Below are positions 11,282 to 22,900 of a stretch of DNA of 64,000 bases, one piece after another. Both the position numbers and the translations under genes were made by a program. The notes below the pieces were generated by a model. The model was not told where the DNA came from, searched no databases, and saw nothing but the letters and a program-made list of their open reading frames with translations. The stretch covers positions 3,306,130 through 3,370,129 of the forward strand of contig OY986966.1 in NCBI GenBank assembly GCA_963920575.1, written 5' to 3'. The stretch's first letter is position 1. Every line of letters begins with the position of its first letter. This DNA comes from Narthecium ossifragum (lineage: Eukaryota > Streptophyta > Magnoliopsida > Dioscoreales > Nartheciaceae).

Positions 11282-12316
11282 AAGGTCTTCTACATTGGAT
11301 CAAATGATAATTAAGTTACTTTTAGAATACCATTTGACAAATCCCTCTACAAATAAACCCTAATCAATATTTAATCATCTCAAGCATATCTCAAGTCCGC
11401 AAATCATCTCAAGCATATCTATCTCAAATCCGCAAATCATCTCAAACATATCTCGACTCCGCAAAGAAGAGCATGGTTTAATTGGAGTAACTTCTCAAGT
11501 GAATTATTAAAATATAAAGTCAATTTTTCTTAATAGCTTAAGCTTCAACGTAAGTTCTTGAGATGATTAGTTAAAGTTTATTCGCAATCGGAGCATATCT
11601 TACCCCACTTATTAAATTAAACATTCATGTGTGACCACACGGTAAGGTTTGAACAAAAAAAATTCACCTTAGAGGTAATTTTTATTTAATTAATAAAAAT
11701 TTATTATTCTTTAAAAACTAAGAGGACGATTGGTTGTTACATCAACTGACCACACTGTTTGCTGTACGTATGAGAGGGAGCAACTTACCGGAACCAAGCT
11801 ATCCAATGACGCGTGGGACACATGGGTCCTGCTGCTATGGACTACAGTTGGTTGGACCAGTAACACGTCAGCAGCAGCCATGAACTCGCCCCGGCGGCGC
11901 GACATCCAAAGTTTTTTTTTCCGAGAATGTCCCAACCCTGATCTCCCCTTCTCAAATCCCAATAGTTTTTAAAAAAATCCAGTGTTTAAACTAGTTATTC
12001 CATCAGTTTACAATCATATATATATATATATATATATATATAACCTGATTCTTATCATCCCATGAATTCATCATATATAATAAATTAGAATAGATTTATA
12101 ATCCAACTATGTAAACTTGATGCATGACAATAAGCCCAAAAGAGAAAACATAAAAAAAGAATCAACCAATACAAAATCCTTTATATGGCTTTATCCATTC
12201 CTACATTTACATATTCTTAAGAAAAAAAATTGAGTATATTTATGCAACTCCTTATAACAAATACTAAGCATGGCTAAATCCAAGATGAACAGCTATTTAG
12301 AACTCTGATCCCAGCT
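11282..12316. other. Intergenic
   Basis: It contains ATCTCAAGCATATCTC units at about 11377-11460, related to the repeat at 7.2 kb, and an (AT)n microsatellite at about 12015-12042. Overlapping open frames of about 80 codons near 11.71-11.97 kb exist on both strands, but neither shows a domain or a credible start. I see no gene. Confidence 0.45.
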
Positions 12317-12652
12317 CTAATTCTTGATGCCGTTGATTCCCGGAGCCGGTACCGACGGCGCGAAATTCCCCTTGGGGAGGAGATTAAGGAGCAATGGCAC
12401 GTACTTCCTCGAGAAGTACTCCTCCACCGCCGGCGGCGCCACACTCACGGCAGCTGCCGTCCTTGCGAAGACACGGTCTCCTTCTTTGGTGGCAACGACG
12501 CCGGAGTACTCCCTCTTCATCACCGGGACGTCGTCGGCGTGGTGGCATCCATGCAAGGCCCTTGCGTTGCTTGTCTGAGACAAAGCCAAGAGAACCAGCA
12601 AGAAGATGGTCACTAGAACATAGCCTTTGCCTATGGTTGCCACTCTAGACAT
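12317..12652 (-). CDS. Small secreted peptide precursor, possibly IDA/PIP-like
   Basis: An intron-less reading frame of 111 codons. It begins MSRVATIGKGYVLVTIFLL, a good signal peptide (hydrophobic core up to about residue 21, probable cleavage after SNA), followed by a variable region and a conserved-looking C-terminus, LPKGNFAPSVPAPGINGIKN. The LPKG...PS.P...N layout resembles the C-terminal active motif of IDA/IDL-type peptides, which are cut from secreted precursors and sensed by leucine-rich-repeat receptor kinases. The match is partial: the usual PPS is APS and the end differs. An in-frame ATG 28 codons upstream exists, but it directly abuts a TATA-rich block and probably lies before the transcription start, so I chose the ATG with the signal peptide. 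The secreted-peptide call is fair; the family is tentative. Confidence 0.65.
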   Translation of the reverse strand: MSRVATIGKGYVLVTIFLLVLLALSQTSNARALHGCHHADDVPVMKREYSGVVATKEGDRVFARTAAAVSVAPPAVEEYFSRKYVPLLLNLLPKGNFAPSVPAPGINGIKN

Positions 12653-12737
12653 CTTGATCGTATATGAAGAACAGAAACAAGAAGATCTAATATGAGAGAA
12701 GAGACTGGAGTGCAATGAAAGGAGAAGAGATGCCATC

Positions 12738-12766
12738 TTATATATATATATATTAATATATATATA
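12738..12766 (-). promoter_or_regulatory. TATA-rich core promoter of the small peptide gene
   Basis: A run of TATATATATATTAATATATATATA lies about 90-115 bp upstream of the chosen start at 12652. Transcription would be expected to start about 30 bp downstream, near 12710, which excludes the earlier in-frame ATG at 12736. The assignment rests on position and composition only. Confidence 0.45.
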
Positions 12767-13833
12767 GGATGGCTGGGGAGTTGGTTAAGTTTGAAAGGTA
12801 CCAACTTCTAAGTGGAGGGGGCTGCAAGAAAGGAAGGGATGTGGAACTTTCTTATTAAGTCTACCTGGTGGCATGCATTTATTTAACAGTCGGTGCTTTT
12901 TGGTGTAGTGGCGTACGAGGGAAGCACACACAACAAACACGATGCCTATTGTGCTACTAATGGCCGGGTTATGAATCTTATGACTTATGAGGTCATGGAA
13001 TACATAATAATTTTGATACAGCATAAGTCGGTGTGCCAGCCGATCCGCAGAGGTCGTCCATGCCGTCCGCCGGCCTGCCGATGCTTAGATTTCTAGGGGT
13101 ATTAGGTTATAACACCATATTAGCACCAATTAACTAAGATTTCTATTGGATTAGATCGGATTGAATGCTAACTTAAAAGGTGGTGGATGAGGCAGCTTTC
13201 AAGGAGTCAGTACCTCGATCAAAAGTCTTTAATGTTTGTTTGTGCTCATAGACTTGGGCAAGCTAGGACTAATCAGTAATTAACAACACGAGGGCTTGGC
13301 TCATTAATTTCTACAAGACAGCGAGAGCTATGAAAGATCTCACGACTAATTAGTAATTAACGAGCCGATCGAGCAGTACTGCATGAGTCAAGGAAGAACA
13401 GGTCATCAAATAAACACTAGGAAGTCCAAAGTTCAAACGGAAAACGTAGAGCAGCCAACCTCGACAACAAATCGGGCAACTCTATTGGATGACACCAATT
13501 GTTTTCTTTAGTTTTGACTGGAAGTTTAGGCACGATCTGAGAAAGAAAGCAGAGAGACTTGCGACCCAAGACAACGACGCTGAACCAATTAATGGGAGTA
13601 TCGCTGTCTTCACAGTTCAAAGGTAGACGCATTCATTGAGGAGTTGGGATCCCTCGTGACTATGGAGGTTTATCTTGGGGAACACGTTATATGCCGTGTT
13701 TTGCATTTAATAAGTGTATATATGCGTATCAGCACAGCATATGGTTGTTCACCTGTATATATTTGAATATGAGAAATAGGCAGCACGCTCGTAATTTTGT
13801 AAGTCAATGAGCCATTCGACTCGTTTCCTTTAA
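12767..13833. other. Intergenic
   Basis: No gene is evident. A short GC-rich patch (GGCCTGCCG-type, about 13030-13085) interrupts AT-rich sequence. Short frames near 13.4-13.6 kb show no domain. Confidence 0.4.
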
Positions 13834-14520
13834 GGGTTTGTTTGGTTGCTGAGAAGTGAGTTGAAGTGAGGTGACTTATAGGGAGTGGAGTGAAATGAAA
13901 TGAAGTGACTTCTGGAGGTTTCTGAGTTCTGGTGTTTGGTTGGTGTTTGAAGTGGGATATAGTCACCCCCAACTATTTAATATTTTAATAATTTCCCTAT
14001 ATTAAAATATTAAAAATAATACTATTTTAGATGACGTGGACCAATCATGAGGTGCCACGTGACATGTGGGATCCATTTATATTAATGTTTTATTACAGTA
14101 TGATATTATTAACATTATTTGTCACTTAAAATATTAAAATTAAAACATTAAAATAATATTTTAATCTTAAAATATTAATAATTTAATAATTTATATTAAT
14201 ATTTTATTACAGTATAATATTATTAATACTATTTTAGATGACGTGGACCAATCACGAGGTGACACGTGATATGTGAGACTTACTTATATTAATATTTTAT
14301 TACAGTATAATATTATTAATATTATTTCCCACTTCAAATGCCACCTCAAATGACTTCATGCCAAAAAAACCCGAAGTCGAAATGAGAAGTGACAGCTTTG
14401 GCTACAGTGATTCGGAAGTGGGGCTTCAGCCCCACTTCCGAGCAAACAAACACATGAAGTGGCTCGGAAGTCACTTCAAAAAATGACTTCCGAGCCACTT
14501 CACATGAACCAAACACGTCC
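13834..14520. mobile_element. Tourist-like (PIF/Harbinger) MITE
   Basis: The left end GGGTTTGTTTGGTT and the right end AACCAAACACGTCC are inverted repeats, and both are flanked by TAA (13831-13833 and 14521-14523). A 3-bp TWA target-site duplication and this TIR are typical of PIF/Harbinger MITEs. Inside, a block of about 100 bp (ATGACGTGGACCAATCA...ATTATTAATATTATTT) occurs twice, at about 14030-14130 and 14236-14337. The right sub-terminal part is rich in hairpins such as GGAAGTGGGGC/GCCCCACTTCC. There is no coding capacity. Confidence 0.75.
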
Positions 14521-15411
14521 TAAATAAGTCTATGTAGAGAATGTTGGTTAGCCCTGATTATTATTATATTTACAGAGTAGGCAGCGGCATGGTGGATTGG
14601 CATTTGGCAAGAAAGATAGATATATATTTTCTCTTTGAGTCAATAAATAGAATTTAATTGTCACAATTGTAAACCATAGTCGTTTGTGATTGTGAAGGGT
14701 TGACCAGGACTTTTGGTCTGTTTCGAACTTTGAATGAGTCGGGTATGTCCTAAACACACAAAATAAGAAAAAAGGTGATGGCTAATTGGATTTTCTGCTC
14801 TTCATATAAAACAAACTGCTTTCGTTTTCTCTAAAAAAAAATCTAGTTTTAGTTTAACATTTCTCATTGACTTTTGTATTAGAACTATCTTTTGTTTGGG
14901 GTACGTTGGGCTATCCAACCGATATGTTAAAGCCAAGCCCGGCCTGGCTTGGGGTTTCGGGCCTCTTTTTGTCACCATTCCTTAGCTCGCCCAATATACA
15001 AAACATAAGGAGTAGGCTGTATTTATTACAGGCTGGGCCAGGCCGTGGATAAACTCTTTACATGGCAAATCCCAAGCCCGGCTTGAATATTAATTAATTT
15101 AGGCCTAAAGTCGGGACCAAGCAATGACTCATGGGAAAACTATTCGGCCTTTTTGCCCATAACTAGACCTACTTGGGAATGTCTCTAAACAAATAGCCCA
15201 CTGGATCTCTTTTCTCTAAAAGCTTAATCTGAAATTAATTACATACTACTAATAAACATCAAAATTTCACAACTTAGGCTAGCAATTATGAGTTAAAAAC
15301 TCTACCATGCATGCTCACCCACATCTTCCCGTAGTGATGGACGTGCGTACCATCACTTTGCAACTACGCCAACCTTTTTCCTCCCATGTATCATTTTTCT
15401 CAAGACTCTAG
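14521..15411. other. Intergenic
   Basis: No gene is evident. Around 14920-15160 there are repeated GCCCGGCCTGG/AAGCCCGG motifs of the kind common in degenerate plant repeats, but no element boundary can be set. Confidence 0.35.
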
Positions 15412-15424
15412 TTATATATATAAT
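15412..15424 (+). promoter_or_regulatory. TATA box of the OFP17-like gene
   Basis: TTATATATATAAT lies about 70 bp upstream of the ATG at 15494, leaving a short C/A-rich leader (ACCAACCATACCAACCATC). The position and the isolated TATA element in less AT-rich sequence support the call. Confidence 0.5.
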
Positions 15425-15493
15425 AACAATCTCTAATCTAACTAACCAACCATACCAACCATCCCTTTCACTGCACTCCCTCATCATTCCAAC

Positions 15494-15985
15494 ATGCCAA
15501 CCTTAGTTCCCTTCAACTCCAAGCCATGCAAATGGCTCCTCAGACTCCCCTACAAAAGGGCCATCTCCATATGGGCCTTTCGACACCAAAAACGTCTCGA
15601 AGCCGGTAATGGGAACAAGAAGAGAAGGAAGTATCTAAGGAGGATTTTTGTGCGTCTCACGGCGATGTTTAGGCCATGGAAGCGGTCGTCGGAGAAGACG
15701 GAAGAGGGGTTGGGGGAGTTGACGAGCATGGCGCCTATGACGCCGGCGGGTAAGAGAGCGGTGGGCGTGGAGGAGGCGTGCCGGAGCTTCGAGAATTACC
15801 TGGTGGAGATGGTCGTGGAGGAAGGGAAGGTGAGGGATCTAATGGACGTGGAGGAGCTCCTGTATTGTTGGAACAGCTTGAGGTCTCCTGTTTTTGTGGA
15901 GCTGGTGTGTAGGTTCTACAGAGAGGTATGCAAGGACTCGTTCTCAGAGATCCAACGTGACCTCGCTGATGATGATTCTGTGTGA
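15494..15985 (+). CDS. OFP17-like short OVATE family protein
   Basis: An intron-less frame of 163 codons. The N-terminal half is basic (KRAISIWAFRHQKRLEAG, KKRRKYLRRIF), and the C-terminal half, about residues 92-152, is a compact OVATE-type domain with FENYLVEMVVEEGKVRDLMD, VEELLYCWNSLRSPVF and LVCRFYREVCKD. The combination EEGKxRDLMDVEELLxCW is characteristic of the OFP17 subgroup, which is smaller than OFP1-4 and lacks their N-terminal motif. By family knowledge it would act in the nucleus as a repressor or partner of homeodomain proteins. It has its own TATA box and is not tandem-related to the OFP gene at 3.2 kb. A LINE RNase H scrap lies 140 bp downstream. Confidence 0.88.
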   Translation: MPTLVPFNSKPCKWLLRLPYKRAISIWAFRHQKRLEAGNGNKKRRKYLRRIFVRLTAMFRPWKRSSEKTEEGLGELTSMAPMTPAGKRAVGVEEACRSFENYLVEMVVEEGKVRDLMDVEELLYCWNSLRSPVFVELVCRFYREVCKDSFSEIQRDLADDDSV

Positions 15986-16125
15986 GTCCATGCATGCATG
16001 GCGATGCCCGCCCGCCCCCGCTCTCTCCATTTGCTCTTCGTGGTTTCCTTGTTAAAATGTAAACAGAGCTTGTTGATTTGAAGCAATTCAAATCTATTTA
16101 GCAATACCTCCTTACATCGATCGGA

Positions 16126-16227
16126 TTGCGGCACCGGTTGACTATTGTAGAGTCTGATTCGCATGTGGCAGTCAATATCCTCCATGGACATCGGGTTTGG
16201 CCGGGCGATGTTGAGTTGCTTGGCTAA
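16126..16227 (+). pseudogene. Short remnant of a LINE RNase H domain
   Basis: One frame reads LRHRLTIVESDSHVAVNILH and continues GHRVWPGDVELLG to TAA 16225-16227. TIVESDSxxAVxxLxG is the catalytic-Asp core of the RNase H-like domain at the 3' end of plant LINE ORF2. Only about 33 codons are recognisable. It lies just behind the OFP17-like gene, on the same strand, and could be within its 3' transcribed sequence. Confidence 0.6.
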
Positions 16228-17816
16228 GTAAATGTTTGGTATGTACGGCATTAATTTGCCTTTGTAATATAGGATACTAGGCTGAACAAATCAAGAAAAC
16301 AAAAGCCTTAGCTTTTGACATTTAGGCTAGCTAATACCTCCAGTTGGGCAGAAAGGATTGAATGAGCTACGTACGTATGCCCAACCAAGTTAGTCAGGGT
16401 GGGTTGCCCTGTAGCCTTGTGGCTTATTTGATAAGGAAAAAATACATATGCCAACCAATATATGGTTTAGCTAAAATATTGCCTTTTGGTCCCGTAGATT
16501 CTAAAGATCTCAGCGAGGGTTTCCTTATTCCTCGATTTGTGCAGTGTTTTCTATAGTTATTATATAGTTGTAGAATCGAGTCACTGCATGCTGATGCTAA
16601 CTAGCTAGATAATATCATAATAAACTATGCGACACTATGGAGATATCTGCAGGTAGACTAGGTAGTGGTCATCGTCTCTGCAGACTCCACAAATGTCAGG
16701 ATTTCTCTAGAAAAGGCTGGTGTTTGGTTTGCTCTTAATCTATTGTGACTTGTGTGAGTCATGAATTAATCCTTTTAGACAATGCCATTCCTTGTTATAT
16801 AGCTGCAAGGCTTCAAAAAGAGGTTCCCTGGAAAGACGTACCCTAATTCCTTGTGCTGGTAATTTATTGACATGATATGCTTAGCACACGATCTTAGTAT
16901 CCACCAGACCAGTCCTACTTTTTTTTCCCTGGTAGAGCAATTGACACTCAATTTCTTCTCCAACAAAAGGCTAATAATTGAGAAACTAGGTTGCTAGCCA
17001 CCCTTTTTGTATATGAACCAATTCATACATGCTCCTAAAAAATATAGTTCATACAAAAATATAGTATTATAATTTCACTTTTTTTTCCATCTTATCATTG
17101 CTTATTTTATAACGTACGGCCAACATTACCAATCACCGACATCAATATTTGTTTGAGAATCAAATCGCTGGGCACGTGAAAACTGAAAAGCAAATGACCA
17201 TAGATTCACCCATCCCAATCCATCCAAAGCCTGACAAGAGGTTTCTTCTTTGTTCCAGCATGGCAGAGGGCTTGAATGTTAATTTTCCAGTAGTAGCAGT
17301 AGTAGTAGTATCGAGTGACTAAAATATAATGATCACTTTAATGCATTCTAATCCAACAATTATTCCTAATCGCATCGATCATGGCAGTATTTTAAAAAAA
17401 TATATTTTGAGGAAGGTTAGTGACGACCTCCTCGTGTGCAGATATCCGGCAAAATTAGCAAACTAAAATAATAGCTTTAAACCACTTTGTTCCCGCCTGT
17501 CAACCCCCCCATCCCCTCGATGAGTATATGCTCCCCCACCACCTAACTATTTTTTATCGCTTGTGCTTCGCCACTCCCCCAAATCTTGAATCCAAACACT
17601 AAAAAATCGTGTCTTTCCAACCCGAAATTCTGGGATTTCCCTAAAGTTTTTGTTTTGGAGCTGTAGATTTAGGCGAGCATTGGAAAAAAAGGGGCAATGC
17701 TTACTGTTGGAAGAGAGGGGATGCGACAAAGGGAGGTGAGGTAGAGAAACCGAAGGGAATAAAGCGGAAAAGGCGTGGATTTGAGGGAAAGGGACGAAAG
17801 GTTTGGGTTTTGCCCC
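16228..17816. other. Intergenic
   Basis: AT-rich sequence with a short AGT/AGC trinucleotide run near 17290-17311. Short frames show no domains. The region after about 17.8 kb is read as the upstream part of the potassium transporter gene. Confidence 0.4.
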
Positions 17817-18884
17817 ATTAGGGCGCGTTAGGTTTCATGGATGGAGTTTTAGGAACCGGTCGCTATCGATCGGCTCTGATCGATCTTAAAACGTTGCAGG
17901 TCTCCACATGCTCCTCTTTGGCCCACAGCAGTGCGAGCTTCTCTCCAGCCACATGGTTCGTTCTCTCTTTCTCTCTTGCCACTTTTTTGGGTCAGTGGAT
18001 AGAGAGAGTAGGGTTTGCGTTTTTATGATTCTATGTGGTGATTCTCGATCTTACGTTTCCACATTTTGGCGGCAATTAATGTTTCGGTGTGAATCTATGA
18101 GGTAAGATCCTCTCTCTTGCCTTCAGGCTCAGTGAATCGAGTAAAGATTGTGTTTTTATGGTTCTACGAGGTGGTACCGAACTTGGGTTTTCCACATTTT
18201 TAGCGGCAATTAATGGGGTGGTGTGACTTGTGAGCTTATGAGAGAGCACATGGTTAGTGCTTCATTATCATGCGAATAGTTTAATGAGCCGAGTAAAGAT
18301 CGTGTTTTTATGATTAATTGGGTCGAATCTCGAACTTGGGTTTTCAGATCATGGGTTTAGTTCACGATTGGTTTGTGTGAATCTGCGGGATTATGACATG
18401 GTTTTGCAGTTCTGTAAGGTAAATCTCGAACTGAGTTTTCCATATTTTTGGAGCAACTTTCATGTGAGCCTGTGAGTAAATACTGGAAATGGTGTTCCTA
18501 CTTATATAACTACATGGTTTTCATTTTGATTGTTTCCTAGAATCTATAGTTGGTTAGATGAGATCACTCTGGAAATGGTTTTTTCTCTTATTAGATGGAT
18601 TTGAGGATTGGATTGCTATGGATCGTTTTTCTTCTTTTGGTACGTGTCTTCTTTACATTTACTCCATTACCAGGTGGTTTGTTGGGTGTGATAACTGTGT
18701 TGAGTACGTGGACATCCGCGCATTTGATGTCATTCCGATCACGTGGTTTTGCTTCCTTGTGTCTACAGTCTACCCACTCACAATATCTTCATGGCTCCAC
18801 CACTATTTCTAGATGCCATTCTTCATGGGGGTTTAGTTTACACATCTTTCTTCTCGCTAGAGTTCATTCGTGAAGTATATTTTC

Positions 18885-19332
18885 GGATAAAATATAATTT
18901 AGTACCCTTTAGTTTAGGAAATGTTTGTTTTAGACCTTATATTTTAAAACCATTCGATTTGGTCCCTAAACTTTGAAAACCGTTCGATTTCGAGCCGAGG
19001 GCACAACGGCGTTACTTACCATGATAGTAAACCGGTCACGTGTGAAATATGTGACCGTGGTTTATAACCTGAGAACAGAGCCCGAGATCGCGGTTGATGC
19101 CGGCTCGGAAGTGGCAGTGCACAATTAGCAACGATGGCATAGTGTGGTGATCTTGTGAGGAGAAGATGAGAAGAAGGGAGTTCTTGATGAATCCGTTGGT
19201 GAGAAGGGATATAGGGTGTCAAAACTGTTATTTGTTGCAAGTTTAGGCACCAAATCGAGTGGTTTTAAAATATAGGGTGTAAAGCGAATATTTCCTAAAC
19301 TAGAGGAGAGGGTACTAAAGTGTGATTTACCC
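18885..19332. mobile_element. MULE-type non-autonomous element with long TIRs
   Basis: About 85 bp at each end are inverted copies. The left reads GGATAAAATATAATTTAGTA, then TAGTTTAGGAAATGTTTG and TATATTTTAAAACCATTCGA. The right, reversed, reads GGGTAAATCACACTTTAGTA, then TAGTTTAGGAAATATTCG and TATATTTTAAAACCACTCGA. The flanks TATATTTTC and ATTATTTTC match at 7 of 9 positions, as expected for an old 9-bp MULE target-site duplication. The 448-bp element has no coding capacity. Confidence 0.7.
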
Positions 19333-19883
19333 ATTATTTTCACTTTCGTATTCTGATAAGGTACGTCGGCATGTAAGTAATTAAGAGCATCCTTTGCAGA
19401 GCGTCTTTGGATGTGTTTGAGGCATCACATGGGTGTCTTTCCGTCACTTTCCTTCACTGTCTCTTTGTATGTGTTTGAGGCTTCAAAAGTCACATGGGTG
19501 CCTGTCCTTCACTTTCTCTGGTGTTTTATTTCCTCTCAGATCAGCAGAGAAATTATTACATAGCACAAATGGAAGGTGCTATGAGCGTGGGTTGTGTTTA
19601 GTGTTGCCTTTCATCAGAATGTGCTCTGAGATAGTCATATGCAGTTGTGGGATGGTATTATAAAATATTGTCAGGACGGTGCTTATTTCAGTCTTAAGGT
19701 ATGGGATGGAGCCATGGAGGGAGGCAGAATCTCTGTGAATGTGCAGAAATGATTGCTAGCTTTCTTTTGATTTCCCTGAGATACTGTCATTCGTATTTTT
19801 TTTTCCCTTTTGCTATTTCTTATTCCATTAGTAAACCTCCAGAGATTTTGTCTGTAATACTGCAGATTTGGCGGTTGCAGCAT

Positions 19884-19898
19884 ATGAAAGTTTTGTGA
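19884..19898 (+). promoter_or_regulatory. Four-codon upstream ORF before the transporter start
   Basis: ATGAAAGTTTTGTGA encodes M-K-V-L and stops 20 bases before the main ATG at 19919. If the leader is transcribed here it could lower translation of the main frame. No experimental information is available from sequence alone. Confidence 0.35.
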
Positions 19899-19918
19899 AA
19901 CACGAGCTGCATTTGCCA

Positions 19919-22900
19919 ATGGATCCTGAGCTGGGCAAGGCTTCCCCGAAGGTCTGTTTTTCCCCTTTGAAATTCTACTTGCATGCAGTTTTCAAGTGTT
20001 AAAAAGTTTGATATTAGTTCAGAGTTTCCACAACAAATGTGTGGTTTTTGCTGTGAACAAAACTTCTCACACATGCAGTTGATTTCAGAAGGATTCTTGG
20101 AAGGCCATCTTGCTATTAGCATACCAGAGCTTAGGTGTCGTCTATGGGGACCTGAGCATTTCGCCTCTGTATGTGTACAAGAGCACTTTTGCAGAAGACA
20201 TTACTCATTCAGAGACGAATGAGGAGATTTTTGGTGTACTCTCATTTGTCTTCTGGACTCTTACACTTGTCCCTCTCTTCAAGTATGTCTTCATAGTTCT
20301 TAGAGCTGATGACAATGGCGAGGGTTGGTAGCGCTGATGCTCAATTTCTCATCTCTGAAAGTAAAGGGCTTTATGCACTCATAAGTTATTTTCTCTGTTT
20401 CATTGTTTGCAGGTGGTACTTTTGCTCTTTACTCCTTAATTTGCAGGCATGCCAATGTGAGCCTTCTTCCTAACAGACAGGTTGCAGATGAAGAACTCTC
20501 TGCTTACAAATTAGAAAGCCCTGCAGAAACAAAGAATGGGTCCAGAGTCAAGATTTTGCTTGAGAAGCACAAAAACTTGCATATCGCTTTACTGGTGGTG
20601 GTTATGCTTGGTACTTGCATGGTTATTGGAGATGGTGTCCTCACCCCTGCAATATCAGGTAAAATATTTTTTTCCCTTCTGAAGAGCTAAACCATTCATG
20701 CTAAGTTGCTTAAGATGTTCTCTAACAGAGTTCAATCACCTCTTTTCAGTTTTCTCTGCAGTCTCAGGACTTGAGCTTTCCATGTCCAAACAGCGCCACG
20801 AATGTGAGCTTTCTATCTCAACTCTATATGTTACATTACCACTTCCATTGTCTTGCTAGCTTTTTGTTTATCTACTAATCTTAGGATCCTTGTGGTATAT
20901 GAAACCAAAAGAAGCTGGTTGTTTTATTACTAGTTATCTGACTGTCTGCAGATGCTGTGTTCCAATCACGTGCTTCATAATAATATGTTTGTTCGCACTT
21001 CAACATTATGGAACTCAACGAATTGGATTCTTATTTGCACCTATTGTTCTGGCTTGGCTACTGTGCATTAGTGCGCTTGGCATTTACAACATTATTCACT
21101 GGAATCCGCATGTTTTTCAAGCACTTTCTCCATATTACATGTTCAAGTTCTTGAAGAAGACAAGGAAGGGTGGCTGGATGTCCTTGGGTGGAATTCTTCT
21201 ATGCATAACAGGTGATGACAATATGATGCCAAAGAAATGAATTACAGTTATTTGATGAATACAAGCTGGATATCATATTTCCTTTTTTATGTTAATGTTT
21301 CATTTTAAGGACTTATACAGGCCTTTGGTTTCTTCTCCATTAATCCTTTCAGTAGAAGTCTGTTACTTCAGATAACAGTAGAATATAAGAGTCTCTGTGC
21401 TTAAAACAAAACAACTGAGGACAGAATGGTGACCATATAAAAGCATTAACATACTTCTAACCTTTCTTTGTGTGATAATTGCCAGCAAATTTGCGAAATT
21501 AATAGTACATGTTTCTCGTGACCACTATTGCAGGATCTGAAGCAATGTTTGCAGATCTTGGCCACTTCTCATATACTGCTATACAGGTGCATATTTTGCA
21601 TGGTACTACTACTTTTGTGATCCATTTTCTTCTGATTTCTGACAGTTATTTCTGCTATGACTTCTGCAGATTGCTTTCACATCATTAGTTTATCCAGCTC
21701 TAATATTGGCATATATGGGTCAAGCTGCTTACTTGTCAAAACATCACAATCTCTCCACAAGTTACCAGATTGGCTTTTATGTCTCAGTGCCAGGTATCAG
21801 TTTATTTTTTCAAGTGTTCTCCACATTATTGGTCAAGTATGCATCTATATGAACAGAAATGTCTGGCCCTAAATATGGATGGCTAGTAGCTTCCAATGTG
21901 CTATCTTTTATTTGCAAGAAGTACAATTAGAGTCCTATGCAAATAAGCATTATTTAACAATATCTACCCTATTTAGAATAAGAGTTAGGTCTGAATGCTG
22001 GTGTTGCTGTTTAATTACTGTAGCAGATGACATGAAAGTCTAGGACATCAGGTCTGAAAAAATTTCTCTGATAAAATGTAATGACTATGATATATATCCC
22101 AACGACAAAGTGACTCCTATGCTTTGTACATAGAAGCATTTTAAGTAGCTTAAACTGCGCTCAAACTGGAGCAATTCCCCATGGATATTAAACTCGGGAA
22201 ATGGTAGTAGAATGAAAATCAATGGAAATTTTTCATTAACTCCTTAACGTGCACGACAAGATCTTGTATGTTGATAGTGATTGCAGTTCTTTACATCATT
22301 TGGACAGGCCACTGAGTTTTCCTCAAATTTTGTCATGCATGATTGGCTGCACTTCAGGTTGTAATGACTGGTTTAAGGGAGGTACTGACTCTGCATGTAA
22401 ACATAGTTTACTGATGCAAATGATTAGTTTTTGACAATTGTTTTCTCCACACCTACATGCATTGGAACCAGACTAAAGGATTGATCGAGTATCTGACTAC
22501 TTCTATTGGAAAACTTAGCAATTATACCTGATCGCCCATGACAGCTAGAAATGTCATTGTGATTAGAGAACATTACCTCATAGCCTATTTCTTAAAAGGA
22601 TTCCTTCCTATTTTCCTGAATTTCTCTAGAAATTCAACGCTGAGCATTTTGCAATCTTCGTCCAAATGGACACTTAGGACTCACGGCTTCTGGAAAGTAT
22701 AGTGCCCCAAATTCTCTCTGCGGTTGTCTTGAAACATATTATTAAAAAAAAATCTGTCTTATTTCTCATACTCATCCCTTAGGTATGAAAGAAGCACACA
22801 TAGAGAATCATATTTTTAGGAAGGTTTTGCCTATAGTTTTGATCTATCACTTTGTCGTCGTGATGTTATGCATTTCATATAGCTTGATTTTGCTCAAATA

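Larger units (their letters stand above)
17817..19918 (+). other. Probable promoter / 5' UTR region (with introns) of the potassium transporter gene
   Basis: This stretch has repeated CTCTCTCTTGCC, TTTTATGATTCTA and GGTTTTCCACATTTT sentences in three or four diverged tandem copies between 17930 and 18470. Acceptor-like CTGCAG and TTGCAG sites lie at about 19860-19880, just before the start codon. The features fit an intron-containing leader, but the transcription start is not visible. A MULE-like MITE lies at 18885-19332 inside it. Confidence 0.4.

Noticed and set aside
11711..11972. Two overlapping 80-codon frames on opposite strands
   Set aside because: Mutual shadows in a moderately GC-rich stretch; neither has a domain.
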